The notes under the pieces were generated by a model. The model saw only the letters and a program-made list of their open reading frames with translations, was not told the DNA's origin and ran no database searches. DNA of 64,000 nucleotides. It comes from Quercus robur. Taxonomy: Eukaryota; Streptophyta; Magnoliopsida; Fagales; Fagaceae. Shown piece after piece: positions 1 through 11,368 of the stretch (position 1 is the stretch's first letter; the number at the start of each line of letters is the position of its first letter). The stretch covers positions 50,074,942 through 50,138,941 of the forward strand of contig NC_065542.1 in NCBI RefSeq assembly GCF_932294415.1, given 5' to 3'. A program made the position numbers and the translations under genes.

Positions 1-491
1 TCCAACAAGTACAAGCACACCCGCTTGTGTTTCTTTAAGCTTCTATTGCAGTAACTGAATGATCATCAAGTTCTTGAATGAATCTCCTTCTTAATAATCC
101 TAAGTTTATGTAAAGGAAAGCTCCTCACAAATTTCACAAGAGATTTACACAAACAGCAATATGAGTAACTATAAAACGTGGCTAGAGTTTGCCTTATATA
201 CTTAAGGCAAAAATACAAAACCCTAAACGTTTTAAATAAACTAGGGCTGAGTTGGAATTCTGCAGAAAACGCATTCTGCCCGAATTTCGATTGATCCAGC
301 CTAAGCTTCAATTGATCGAACCAGGCCAAATTGCACTTTTAATTCTACAATAACTTAAATCCAACTTTACATAAATGAACCAACTTTGAGCAAGTCTAAA
401 CATGACTAAACATCTTGTTTTGATCATGGTTTGCCAACAATACATATTAGAGTTCTAAATACATAAGATCCTAAGTTTTTAGAACCTAACA
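1..491 (-). mobile_element. Copia-type LTR, cut by the left window edge
   Basis: Read on the minus strand the segment begins TGTTAGGTTCTAAA at 491, the usual TG start of a copia LTR, and has a TATA-like element (TATATAAGG, plus positions 192-200) about 290 bases in, followed by leader-like sequence that runs to the window edge. Unit 2 of the local duplication continues through this junction with other sequence (around 16378), so the LTR replaced or interrupted unit 1 here. Whether it is a solo LTR or one end of a full element cannot be seen. No coding sequence is present in it. Confidence 0.6.
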
Positions 492-1020
492 ATGCTTATT
501 TATTTATCTTGCCTGATGCATAATAATTATTTTATAATATTTTTTTTTATTGATAGGACCTAATGCATAATAAATACAAAACAAAAATTCTAGTACTACC
601 AAAAAATACACAATTTTTGCCACAACTCTTCCTGTGGTTGATTGTGATTAGGGATAAAAAAAAAATATTGGTCCACATGAAAGTGACAAGAAGCTGGTCA
701 CAATTTTATCCTTTCTCCCTACAACCAATTTGAATCTCTGATAAAAACCAAAACTCCCAAATAACAATTAAAGTTTCTGATAAATTTTTAGACAAAATTA
801 TAATTGAAAAAACATGCAGTCTTGAATAAAATTATTACAGAACTCAAAAGGATAATTAAACGGATATAGATAAGCACTATGCTTATCTGATCCAATTCCA
901 ACACTAACATACTCAAAAAGACTTCCTAATGATAAGGATAAACCCTTATTCAAAACAGTAACAGCTGAAAACAAAAGATAATTAACAGATAACAAATGCT
1001 AAAGTAATCAACAGAATCTG
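492..1020. other. Unit 1, 3' flank of the DUF247 copy (no gene)
   Basis: This AT-rich stretch matches 16378-17147 of unit 2 and 27199-27890 of unit 3, so it is part of the triplicated segment. At about 600-715 it contains the left part of a hairpin-forming MITE-like sequence that is whole in the other two units; here the right arm is missing. A short open stretch at 798-995 (minus) is conserved between units only as well as the surrounding DNA, so I do not call it a gene. Confidence 0.6.
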
Positions 1021-2274
1021 TCACCACTTAGTGGACCTTAGAGAGCATATAGTTTGTGTGAGCGTGAGCAGCAGAAGAATAATAGCAGCACAAGTAGAAG
1101 CAGATCTCCAAGGAGTGCTAAAATATTGATGCCATAACGTTGCCGTCCATCTATGCCAAGGTTTCTTGTAGAATGCATTCAAATCTTCACATATTTTCGA
1201 GTATTCATGGTTTATATAATCCCATAAGATATTGGTGTTAAGATTGTTGACAGCTGATGTTGTTGCGTTACTGTCGCCAAGGTAATTAACGAGGATTCCC
1301 TTATCACAAAGTAAATCTACATCTTTGGAATTATCGATAAGGAAATCCAAGATGACAAAGAAATTTGTAACATAAGCGTCCCCTACATAATGAGATTGTT
1401 CTAATGCAATAATGTTTCGAATAAGTTGTATTTTCTCATCATTTAACTTAATGCATGGGATTTCCAACACTCCATTGTTTAAATCGAACCTTATGTCAAG
1501 AAAGCGTCTATACCCTCTATAACATCCTATCTTCTCATCAAACTCGACTCCCTTCAACTTGACTCCTGCCTCATGTAGCTGGGTTGCAGAGTATGAAAGT
1601 TTAGCCCCTCTAGATCTTCTATACGGTATTTCTTCACCTAGATAAAAGAATCTAAGCAGATTTGTTAAGTGTTCTATTTGCGCATTAAATCTCCGTGGGG
1701 TCTTCGTCTAAAAGTTGTAACATTAAAAGAATTCAAAAGCAAGTTCCCTTAAAGAAAGGGGTTTTAACTCTAATTCAGCCAGAAAGTTTGCTTGTTCGAA
1801 CAACATCTCTAAAACAAAAAGGGCAAGCTGATTTTCAAGTAATACCAAGTCAACTTTCAAAATTGGATGCATCCATTCCGCTATCACCTTAGGATCGTTC
1901 CTGAACAAAAATGGGTTAGATTGTCTCACGAAGTACTCAAGAATGAAGATCCCATCCACTAGGATCATTGTCACAAAATCATCACTGCATATGCTAGACA
2001 CAATAGTTTCTGCGTAGTAAGAGCGAATTTCTTCTTCCTTATCTCTTATTGTGTGTACTAAATGCTGCAAGTTTATTTTAGCCCGTTGAATGAAACACTC
2101 ACAAAACTGTACTTTACACTTTTTCATGGTTTGTAATTTTACATTGAAGTGGTGAATAGGGCCAATTGAAATAAGTAGAGGAGTGAAGGCTTGCTCTTCC
2201 AATTTTCGAACTTAAAAACATTGTTGTGATGTCAAGTGCCAAATTTCCATTTCCCTTTGCAGTTGAAGAGCTTC
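1021..2274 (-). pseudogene. DUF247 (UPF0481) pseudogene, unit 1
   Basis: DUF247 proteins are plant-specific, usually about 400-550 residues, with a C-terminal membrane helix; some grass members act in self-incompatibility, but most have no known role. Family hallmarks are visible: AFTPLLISIGPIHH, MILVDGIFILEYFV, DLVLLENQL, FRNI/EQSHYVGDAYVTNF-like core, GILVNYLGDSN, WHRW, YFSTPWRSAS and a final hydrophobic helix ending in TKW. Relative to unit 2 it has lost about 50 bases near the N-terminus (around 2210), and it carries at least two in-frame stops around 1700-1725, splitting it into a 159- and a 178-residue open piece. No in-frame ATG precedes the conserved start; a conserved TAG/G acceptor-like site at 2274/2275 suggests a missing or unseen upstream exon. 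It is clearly non-functional as a full-length protein. Confidence 0.85.
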
Positions 2275-5193
2275 CTATCTATCAAGATAAGAGCCACTAG
2301 GATTAAAAACACACCCCGTGTAAAGTACAAAACGCTATAATTTGACTTCAAAGTTCATTCTATGCCACTATTTTCTAATATGTTAAAATGCATGCACTGG
2401 TGTTACAAGAATAATGATCATTTTATATCTAATCGTTTATAAAAATTTAATTTAATCATCCTCTTTCATTGTCCTGTAAAGCTGATCACATAAAAGATTT
2501 GCAAATATTTTAACTGGATGACAATAGTAATTTTGAATGAAGAATTTTAAAATGATTTCTTTTGATACAATAACTAATTGAACAAATAATTTTGGTACTT
2601 ACTAAATCATTTAATTTCATTGTTTTTTTTTGTTTTTATTTTATTTTATTTTTTTAAATAGATGATTTCATTGTTAGTTTGATAGAGACAGAGTAATTAA
2701 ATAGCCAGATTGAATTGTTTCATTATAGTAGGTAAAAGAAAGTACTTTTTGATATATTTATATACATACTTTCTACTTCCTATTACAATTTTTGTTATTG
2801 TGATACTATGAAATTTTTTAATGTTTTATCAAAATTTCTTCATTTTGGAAATATATTGAAAAGGCACAATTTTTTTTTCTTTTAATGGGAATATGGTATT
2901 GTTCAATAAATTTCCCATTGCAGTTAGTGTTTGTACTTTGACTTAAATTCTAGAAATCTCAAAGAATTTTGAAATTAGAAGTAACTTTAATTTGGTTGAG
3001 AGTAGTTTTAACATATGAGAAAAGTTATCAAATGCCCTAAGGGCTTGGTATAGGCTATATTTTTTAAAAAACATTTATGCAAAAAGAAAAAATAATTAAT
3101 ATTTTTGAAAACTTTTTATATGGGTGTTAATTGGACCCTTAACATATAAGCAAATTAGAAGTATTAAAAATTATACAGATACTTGATATAAGATTTGAGT
3201 AAATTGACAATATAATTTAAGAAAAGCATAAAATTAACGTGGATTAACTTAATTGTTGAACTTCCACTTTAATTATGTATAGATTAATAATATTCCACAT
3301 TCGACAATTGATTATCACAAGCAACTTAAAATTCGTTAAAAAATCATAAAATATAATAGTAAGGAAGTCGATTTCATACCGAAACTGTTTTGGATTTACC
3401 ACTGTATATATATAGTTTAAATAAACAAATTTTAATAATTAAAATTTTACTAAACTAAAATGTAAATAGTTTTTGATATATATATGTGTGTGTGTACAAA
3501 CACACTAGTGTGGGTGGCACGTGTAAGACATGTGCTACCTCTTAAGTAAGAAAATTAAGATAGAATTTTTATTTGAAGAACTATGAAATTATATATATAA
3601 AAATGTATGTCATACAAAGTTAATCTCATTTGTATAAAACTTTTGATACCTATTTGTTAAAGGCAATATCCACTCATTAAAAACTTTTAAGAATAATAAC
3701 GAATATCATCTTCCAACAATAAGAAACCGAGTTTTGCTAAAACTTTGTCACAATATTTAAATTTTCACAATAAATGATGTTATATGCTACAATTGAAACT
3801 CTTCATCAAATAGCTTCAACCATACACAATGCAAATTTTTTCATTCATACATTTTTCTTTATAATTTTACATGAGTCTAGGTGCAATCTTTAACTTAATT
3901 AGTTTTTATGAACACCAACTTTAGGCAAGAAAAAAATATATAACAAAACACGTGTCATCAAATTTTTCATTAGATAAATTATAAGTTTCTAAGATTTAAA
4001 CTAAGAAAATCAATGTTCTCTAGGTAACAAATAAAACACCTTATATTACTATTCAAACTTTTTAAGCATTACTACCATCTAAAACTTAAAATACATGAAT
4101 AAAATTTTTGGAAAGTTAAAATTTAGTGGGAGTATTTTAGCCACTACACATTGCAATATTTTAAGAATCATAAGCTTTCATTAGAGTTTAATTGAGAAAA
4201 TAACAATATAACATATTTGCTCTTTTCCAAAATATTAAGGGGGAAATTGCTTGATTTTAAAGCCTAAAGAGAAATTGTGAACTACCCAAAATATAAGGGA
4301 TGAAAATTATTTTAATCCTAAGTGTGTGTGTGTGTGTAAAACTATGTGTTTTTACTTAAAATGGTGCATAAAGAAAAAAAAAATATAAAACAAAATACAA
4401 AAATTCAACTTAAGAAAACTTTATATGAAACTGTGAATTTGGCTCAACAAAAATTGACTAATAAAAAAGAAAATTCTAGAAACACAAAGAATGACACAAC
4501 ATTTTCATAATATTTTTACAACTTTGTTATATTTTACTTTGATTTTACAAGATGTTTTAATATTTTCTTAAGAGAAATGTTATGTTCACAACATTTTCAT
4601 TACAAATTATAAGTAATAGGTTGTTACAGGTTATTATTAGTGGATAAAAAAGTAATTTCATTGATAAGTTTAAATTAAAATAACAATTTACTACCTAAGA
4701 TTTGTTATGAAAATGTTGTTGATGTAGCTCTTTTTTTTTTCTTTATAATACCTTTATTTTTTTTTGTGATTGGTTCTAGTATGATTATTTATTATTTTAT
4801 AAAAATTAACATCTCAAGTTTTCAACAATTATGAAAATAGTGTGAAATCTTATTGTATTAATATTTTATTATTATATATGCAAGTTCGGTGTAAGGGTGG
4901 ATTTTAAACAAACCGAAGTACTGTAGCGCAAGCACTATAAAATAATAATAATAAAAATGGATCACTGTAGATAAAACCAGTACTATAGAGAAAACAGTCT
5001 TTAACCAAAAAAAAAAAAAAAAAAAAAAACAGTGGATCTAATGGTGGGGTAAATATAAAAGAAAAACAGAAGAAGAAAGAGACATGTTGGAAGGTGCTAT
5101 TTACAAACACCAATCCATCCTTATTTACAAAAATACCAATTTGGCTTTACGTTTTTTTGGCTAAACAATTTGTCTTTACCCTTTTAAAACCAA
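2275..5193. other. Unit 1, 5' flank of the DUF247 copy (AT-rich, no gene)
   Basis: The stretch aligns along its length with 18431-21352 of unit 2 and, more loosely, with 32001-33900 of unit 3. It includes the promoter side of the DUF247 copy, but I see no convincing open frame. At about 4573-4724 (unit 2: 20764-20912) lies a foldback sequence with arms ending in ACAACATTTTCAT / ATGAAAATGTTGTT, which looks like a small MITE. Simple repeats occur at 3484-3495 and 4321-4338 (GT)n. Confidence 0.6.
4999..5025 (+). mobile_element. Tail-only poly(A) insertion (unit 1)
   Basis: CTTTAACC followed by about 20 A sits between two copies of AAAACAGT (left 4991-4998, right 5026-5033). Unit 2 (around 21185) and unit 3 (around 33862) lack it. 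The right boundary is ambiguous because the duplication begins with A. It looks like a very short target-primed insertion. Confidence 0.45.
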
Positions 5194-6982
5194 CTAGTCG
5201 CTAACCCGTGCTATGCACGGGAAAGTTCAGGAAATTTATTTTAAAATATTATATGTATTTTTTCTTCTTTATTAAGCACTAATAAATAAAATTTGTATAT
5301 TTGAACAAATAAATCAAAGTTTATAGTAACAATTTCCATATTAAAATTGCAATAATATAACACCAAAAACTTACATACAAATATATACAAAAATAATTTG
5401 TTTATGCTTATATGCTTCCACTTCTCCTGGTTGAAAATCTTCATTGTTGTACACAATTGTATCTTTGTATGATGTAATCTCATTTTCAACCACAAGACAA
5501 AGTTAAATCATGGTCCCAAAGGGCAATAGAAAGTTGTTTTTAGGCCCCTGGCAGCGTTCTTTCTTTTCCATGATACTCTAGATCTCCCAAAAGTGTAGCT
5601 TATATGCCTTGAAAAAGAAAATAACTTATTAACTTCCTTGACAATAACAAAGACCCACCACATGAAAATGTCCACTTAACAGAATAGGAATCATATTATT
5701 TAGTTTCACTAATCCACAATTGAATTTAGTAACTCACATTAAAGATAAAACCAAAGACTTTAAATTACATACAGTCCATTATTTCCATCATGAAAATCAA
5801 AAGATATGAGCATGTGGTTTGAAAATCAACCTACAAAATTATCAACCTGCAAAAACATTGTATTTTTCAGTTAGAATAATCAACACACCCATAACAATTC
5901 TTTTTATTAGACTGTAACCTGTATACATGTCACACATAGATGCCCTTATTTGAGAAAATATTACAACCATTAATTGAAGATCATGTAATCCTATTGTCTT
6001 CTTAATGTGTCCAAAGATTATGTTCAAATACAAGAAGACTACTGTATTACTCAACTAAAGGACTATAGTCATCAGTTATCACAAATAGTGTGCTCCTCTG
6101 CTTGAAAGTTAGAAATACTTATTCCTAAGAATGGAAGAAAGTTAAAGACAGTAACAAAGGAGCAATGCTAACTTCATGCTTCTTCAAGATCAAGATAAAT
6201 ACACAGCAATTGCAAGAAAAGCAATATTCCCATCAGAAAGGCCCTAACTGCTTGAAGGTAGGAAGCATGTCTAGTACAGAAAAATTACTGTTTGACTTTG
6301 TACGTTTTTCATTGGTATCAATGCCCTCTTAGTGTTTTTCGTCCAAAATAGAATTTATCATTCTCAAAACAGATAAAGGTTATCAATATACTTTGATGTT
6401 GTTTAACAACCTATAGTGTAGTGAGTCAATAGCTCTTTCTATATTGTACTTTAGGCTCGTTGCCCCTTTCTACCAACATCCTTCCATGATAAATTTTAAT
6501 TACAATTGATTAACAGCTGAATCCAAACAAAGCTAAAAGAAAGTACATGACAAGAAGTTGTAAATACCAGAAGATTTTCACACAAACCAATATAAGTGTG
6601 AAATTGTAAACACAAAATGCAGCATAGTCAATAGAAGATCATCCTTAAAATAAAAGGGTATTTACAACCCTTCTCTAATTGAACAAATATGATACTCTCC
6701 TACTCAAAATAAAAACATCAAACTCTAAGTTACCTATGCATTGAGGCAATTAGTTTGACACTGAGATAAGATTGCCTTCATCAACATGCTTATGGATGAC
6801 ATCAAAGTATAAATCTCATTATTTTCTTGAGGCATTATGAATGACAATTAACAAAGACAACAGCATAAAAATGACTACAGATAGGGCATGAATATGAACA
6901 ATGTAAAAATACAAATATGAAATAGGCTACAAAAGGCCAAATGAGCATAGATATCAATCACACAGGCACAAAATTTACTGAC

Positions 6983-7115
6983 CTTCCATGAAGCAAACAA
7001 ATCCCATCCAGGCTTAAACCCAATAGCACATATCACAGGATTCACAGCTTCAGAATCATCACCTATAGCTTCTGTTAGCCTCTCAGAACCCTCTGTTACA
7101 TCAGTTCCATCAAAC
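6983..7115 (-). pseudogene. Captured exon of an NAD(P)-binding (SDR-like, At2g34460-type) gene
   Basis: On the minus strand the frame reads TDVTEGSERLTEAIGDDSEAV, then ICAIGFKPGWDLFASWK (split here as two runs), ending at an exon/intron-like junction AAG/GTCAGTAAA near 6982. From memory this resembles the Rossmann-fold, chloroplast-type NAD(P)-binding protein At2g34460, in the segment leading to ADVTEG...VICATGF and ending PWKV. Two extra residues (NP) interrupt the normally continuous AVICA. Only one exon-sized piece is visible, in the same orientation as the surrounding Helitron, so it is a transduplicated fragment rather than a gene. The neighbouring upstream sequence is a local repetition of GATGGAACTGATG, not coding. 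Confidence 0.6.
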
Positions 7116-7628
7116 CCCATCAGTTCCATCAAAGTCCAATTCAACCCTAAAATCCCTTTTTTATGAAACCAAGAGGAATAAGTTTCAAATAATAAAGCTC
7201 TAACATAAATTTTCTAATTCCTATTGATCAACAGCGAGTCAGTAATATCAATAAAAGAAATTTGAAATTTGAAAAAGATTAGATTGAATTTTTCATACAT
7301 GAAAAATAGTCCAACATCAGAAAAGGATCCCAATTCTTCAGGTCAATCTTGAAAATTTAATACCCAGAAGATAGAAAGTCAAGAACAAATGAAGTAGGAA
7401 AAGCTTTGTAAGCATGGGATTATGGAGAAGAGTTTATCGGGTTTTAGAAAAGTTTGTAGGAAAATACATGAAATTTTCCCCTGTGCATTGAACACCATAT
7501 GAGTTGTTATTTCAGATTAGTATACATGCCCAAGCTAAAGGAAATTAGCAAGAACAATTGGAGTCAGTAAATTTTTATTAATTTAAAGGAGAAGAGAACA
7601 ACGTTCATATAGAAGTTACCATCTCGAT

Positions 7629-7765
7629 GTTACTCTTTTCCTGTCTCTCTTTCGCAGCATTCCTCTAGAATCGGACTCCCCCAAATTTCGCAATCGATGT
7701 TACTTTTCTCCTGTCTCTCTTTCGCAGCATTCATCGAGAATCGGACTCCCCCAGATTTTGCAATC
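7629..7765. repeat. Two-copy direct repeat of about 70 bp inside the Helitron
   Basis: The segments 7629-7696 and 7697-7765 both run from GATGTTAC through TCTCTTTCGCAGCATTC and AATCGGACTCCCCCA to GCAATCG with a few substitutions. A second smaller duplication (GAGGAAGGAGAAGG...GAGAGCT) lies at about 7982-8042. Confidence 0.8.
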
Positions 7766-8175
7766 GCAGATCTTCAAAATGCTTTTTTGCTTTTCGGTTG
7801 TGGGTTTGATATGGTTTGACTATGGTGGTTTGTGGGTTGTGATTGTTGTAGGTGGTGGTGCTGCTACTGTCTGCTGAGTTATGGTGGTTGTGAGTGGAAC
7901 AGGAAAGGAGAAGGGGAACGGGAGAAATAGGGTCTGAGGAAGGAGATCTCTGTTGGTTTGTGGGTATGGTGGGTTTTGATTGAGGAAGGAGAAGGCAGAG
8001 AGCTATCTTTTGACTTTTGAGGAAGGAGAAGGTAGAGAGCTGGTTTTGCGTTTATCGGGGTTTAAAAAAGTTTTATGTTGCTTGAAAAAGTTTTTATTTT
8101 TTTTTATTTTAATATTATGCTGATGTGGAAAATTGTGGAAGCTTCAAAAGCTTCGGTTTTATATATATATATTGA

Positions 8176-9058
8176 TTACATTAGATTCATATTTTAAAAA
8201 TAATTATAAAAAAAATGACAGAAAATTCAGCAGATAATTGTTGTATGGAAACAGCTTATGAAGATTTTAGTATAAAAAAGAGATGATTTTCGGCAAGATA
8301 AATAAATAGGTAGATAGACGTGGAACTTAAATAAGAAGGAAATATTATATTATTAAAGCATACCTCAGTTGACATATTGTTTGAGTAGCAGTACTACTAC
8401 ACTAGCAGATGCAATTTGAGAGGTAGGAGTTCCGGACCGAGATGCGATTTGAGGGAAAAGAAAAGGAAAAAGATGAGAACAGAGATTAAATGCTCTTAGA
8501 TTTGGCTTTGAAGAAGCCTATCGCTATTATAGGATGCAAAGCCGTAGTTTACACGCCAATCTAGGAAGAACAAATTCAGGGGAGCCAAAGCCACTGAATT
8601 TGGCTCCACTCTCATGGTGGACAGCGGGAATATGCAGCAATACAGGAACTAGGAAAGCAACAAAGTGGGGCCAAAGGATTCCTTGGGATCTTCATACTTT
8701 TTCTTTTATTTTATTTATTATTTAAAGAGAGAGGTAATTTTTTTTTGCTGAATAATTGACGAAATGAGAGAAAGGTAATTTATGCTCAAATTTGTGAAGG
8801 GCATTTCTTATCTTTGCGCTTTTTTATATGTTGGAGATGAGTTCGTATCTTTGCATCAAGATTACAAAAGCAAAAGTAGATATTTGTTTTGCCCAAAAAG
8901 ATGTGAACTTTTTTTTTTCTTTTCGATTAGCAAAAAAAAAAAAAAAAAACCTGCTAAATAGAGCAATCCTTTCTTCTTTAGGTAAAGTCAGACAAAGGAG
9001 ACAATCTCCATCTTCAAAAAAATTATATACTAGATACATATAACAAAGTGGTTTTAAT
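8176..9058. other. Unit 1, distal part (no gene)
   Basis: Positions 8176-8470 continue the duplicated segment (unit 2: 21353-21650; unit 3: 34200-34440). Positions 8475-8720 match 38555-38830, beyond unit 3, including TCTCATGGTGGACAGC and CAAAGGATTCCTTGGGATC, so this piece also belongs to the duplicated neighbourhood. An open stretch of 63 codons at 8534-8725 is not kept in the second copy and is not called. Confidence 0.6.
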
Positions 9059-9315
9059 ATACATATTGAATAACTTCTCTTTTCTTTTTTTGTTGAAACA
9101 AATGGAATGATGTGATTTCCATAAAAAAAAAATTAAAAAAAGAAAGAAGAAGGAATGATGTGACTTGCTTATAATTTGTAGACAACATATTGAATAACTT
9201 CTCTTTTCTTTTTCTTTTCTTTTTTGTTGAAACAAATGGAATGATGTGATTTCCATAAAATAAAAAAATAAAAAAAGAAGAAGGAATGATGTGACTTGCT
9301 TATAATTTGTAGACA
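9059..9315. repeat. Tandem duplication, two copies of about 128 bp
   Basis: The segments 9059-9184 and 9185-9315 both run from ACATATTGAATAACTTCTC through GTTGAAACAAATGGAATG to GACTTGCTTATAATTTGTAG; they differ mainly in the lengths of T and A tracts. Confidence 0.85.
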
Positions 9316-9345
9316 TCTATCTAAATTTTACTTATTTTCACTATT

Positions 9346-9542
9346 AAGGTTGGGTTTGGATAGCGGGCAGACTGTGCGTTTGTCTTTTTTTTTGTAGATC
9401 TTGTACACTGTTCACAGGACCCATAAGTACGGATTTCAACAGGATCAACTTTAAAATTAGATCTCACGGTACTATTCACATATTTAAAAATTATTTTACT
9501 ATAGTGTTTTCAATTTTCAGCAATAAGTAAACAAACCCTAAA
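9346..9542. mobile_element. MITE-like element, GTTTGG family
   Basis: The segment starts GGTTGGGTTTGGATAG and ends AAGTAAACAAACCCTAA, giving imperfect terminal inverted repeats. Its interior (CTGTTCACAGGACCCATAAG, GTACTATTCAC, ACTATAGTG) resembles the elements at 34942-35150 and 54790-55012. The transposon superfamily was not assigned. Confidence 0.45.
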
Positions 9543-10870
9543 TTATAGTTATTAAACATCTTTACCTTTATTATTATTATTATTATTTTTGGTTTAAATA
9601 AAGTAACTCATACATAGGGGCGGAGCCACCTTATGGGGGGTGGGATGCCAAAATTTTGAAAAAAATACATTTATTATTTCTTATAAAAAAATCATTGTAA
9701 ATTTTACATTCTTATCTCCCCGGCAGGAAAAAAATTTATATGAGCTTACTTTCAAAATAAAAAATATGTTAATTTTAAAAAAAAAAAAAGAGGTTGCAAC
9801 AAATGTGATATCAAATATGAGAATAATACCATAAATATAAGTATAACATAGATACAATGTAAATGTATAATTTTCATTCTTTTTCTTTTTCTTTTTCTTT
9901 TTCTTTTTTGTAAAAAATGATAATTTTCATTCTTATGCCTATAAGTTTGTAGACATTTGTCTAAATTTTATTATATGCTTGTTAGGGAGATATAAGACTT
10001 TGGGAGACTCTAATTGAAGTTTTAATATAACATATAAGAACGCAACTTAACTCAAAAGCTTAAATCTATATGTTTAGGCCAAAATCTCTTTCAAATGTGA
10101 ATCATTGCTTTTTATTGTGTAGTTCAAGGCCTATCCATTTATACCACAAACAAGTCTTATTAGTTCCTTCTTATTTATGGGAACCTCATGTTGCATCAAT
10201 CTTCTTTGGTTTAGCACTATTGGCAATACTATTTTGTTGAATAATTTTCCAAGATAATTTGTATGGCCTTTGTGGGCTTACATTGTGTGATACACACTTG
10301 TGTGGGATCAAAGAGAATTAACATTGGGTATGCAAAACCCAAATTTAAAAAAAAAAAAAATTAAAAAAAAAAAAGCATTTTGCATAACATTGTAGCAACA
10401 AAAGATTAAAAAAAAAAAAAAACAATTAAAACACCCCCACACCAAGACGTGCATAATATTGTAGCAAATGCGTTTTTGCTACTATAATATCTAAAAATAA
10501 ATGTTACTGCAGCTAAAATGCAAAAATTTATTCCTATATTTTATTCACTCTTCTCCCTCTCACTTAGATCGGCAATGGCATGGTCTTGGTGTTTTGTCTC
10601 GATGGGTCACGGTGTTAGGTCACAATGGGTCACATGGGTCTTGGCTAGCTTTGGGTCATGGTGGCTATTGTGGCTACAGTGGAGGAGCATGAGAGTGGCC
10701 ATGTAGTCATTGTTGATTTGATGGTGGGTTTGTACCATGGAAATTGGGTTTGGTTGCTTCGGTGGTGGTGTTAAGAAGGATGGTCTAGCCTTGGATGGTT
10801 GATTTAAATATAAAAATTCATCAATCTAAATTAGAGTCGCAATAAAGAATTAAAAATCCACCAAAAGAAT
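9543..10870. other. Non-coding stretch
   Basis: AT-rich DNA with long A/T tracts. At 9615-9650 a phrase GGGGCGGAGCCACC occurs, which is common at plant transposon ends, but I could not find a partner end. At 10560-10790 the base composition becomes GT/GG-rich (repeated GGGTCA, GGTGG). No open frame here looks coding. Confidence 0.5.
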
Positions 10871-10875
10871 GATGG

Positions 10876-10876
<1 letters not shown>

Positions 10877-10963
<87 letters not shown>
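10877..10963. repeat. Compound microsatellite (AT)n(AG)n
   Basis: About 14 AT dinucleotides pass directly into about 29 AG dinucleotides. The reverse complement of the same compound motif is at 35311-35409. Confidence 0.95.
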
Positions 10964-10967
<4 letters not shown>

Positions 10968-11330
10968 CACCTTTTTTTGTGAGCAAAATATGAATTGAAT
11001 GGAAGAGAAAATAACAAATTTTTATAGTAAATAAAATAGGAAGAAGAAAAGTCAAAATAAAAGGAAGATGAATAGATGGAGGAATTGTAAGGTTAAGGTA
11101 TAGAATAGTGGGGTAAAAAAGTAAAAGTGAGGAAATGTTAGAAAAAGTGTAATTGTTAGGTGAAAATTAATAAGGAGAAAAATAATTAAAAATGATTGAG
11201 AAAATGTTGGAAATTGATTAATGACGTGGCACTGATGTGGCTTAATAGGAGTATAACAATAATAAATGCTACATTTCAACTTTTAGATATATATAGATAC
11301 AGATTTATACAATTTGACTTTATTTAAAAA

Positions 11331-11368
<38 letters not shown>

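Larger units (their letters stand above)
5194..8175 (-). mobile_element. Non-autonomous Helitron, 2982 bp
   Basis: On the minus strand the element begins TCAATATATATAT at 8175 and ends in CTAG at 5194. Seven bases before CTAG is a perfect hairpin (CCCGTGC-ATA-GCACGGG), the classical Helitron 3' terminator. It is inserted between A and T, as Helitrons do: unit 2 preserves the empty site AAACCAA/TTACATT at about 21350. No Rep/helicase is encoded, so it is non-autonomous. Inside are a gene fragment (6983-7144), a roughly 70-bp direct duplication (7629-7765) and AT-rich filler; short open frames at 5241-5495 and 5842-6054 match nothing I recognise. Confidence 0.9.

Noticed and set aside
798..995. 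Small frame downstream of each DUF247 copy (also 16867-17112)
   Set aside because: It is kept in the units only as the DNA is kept; length and C-terminus differ through indels, with no sign of protein constraint.
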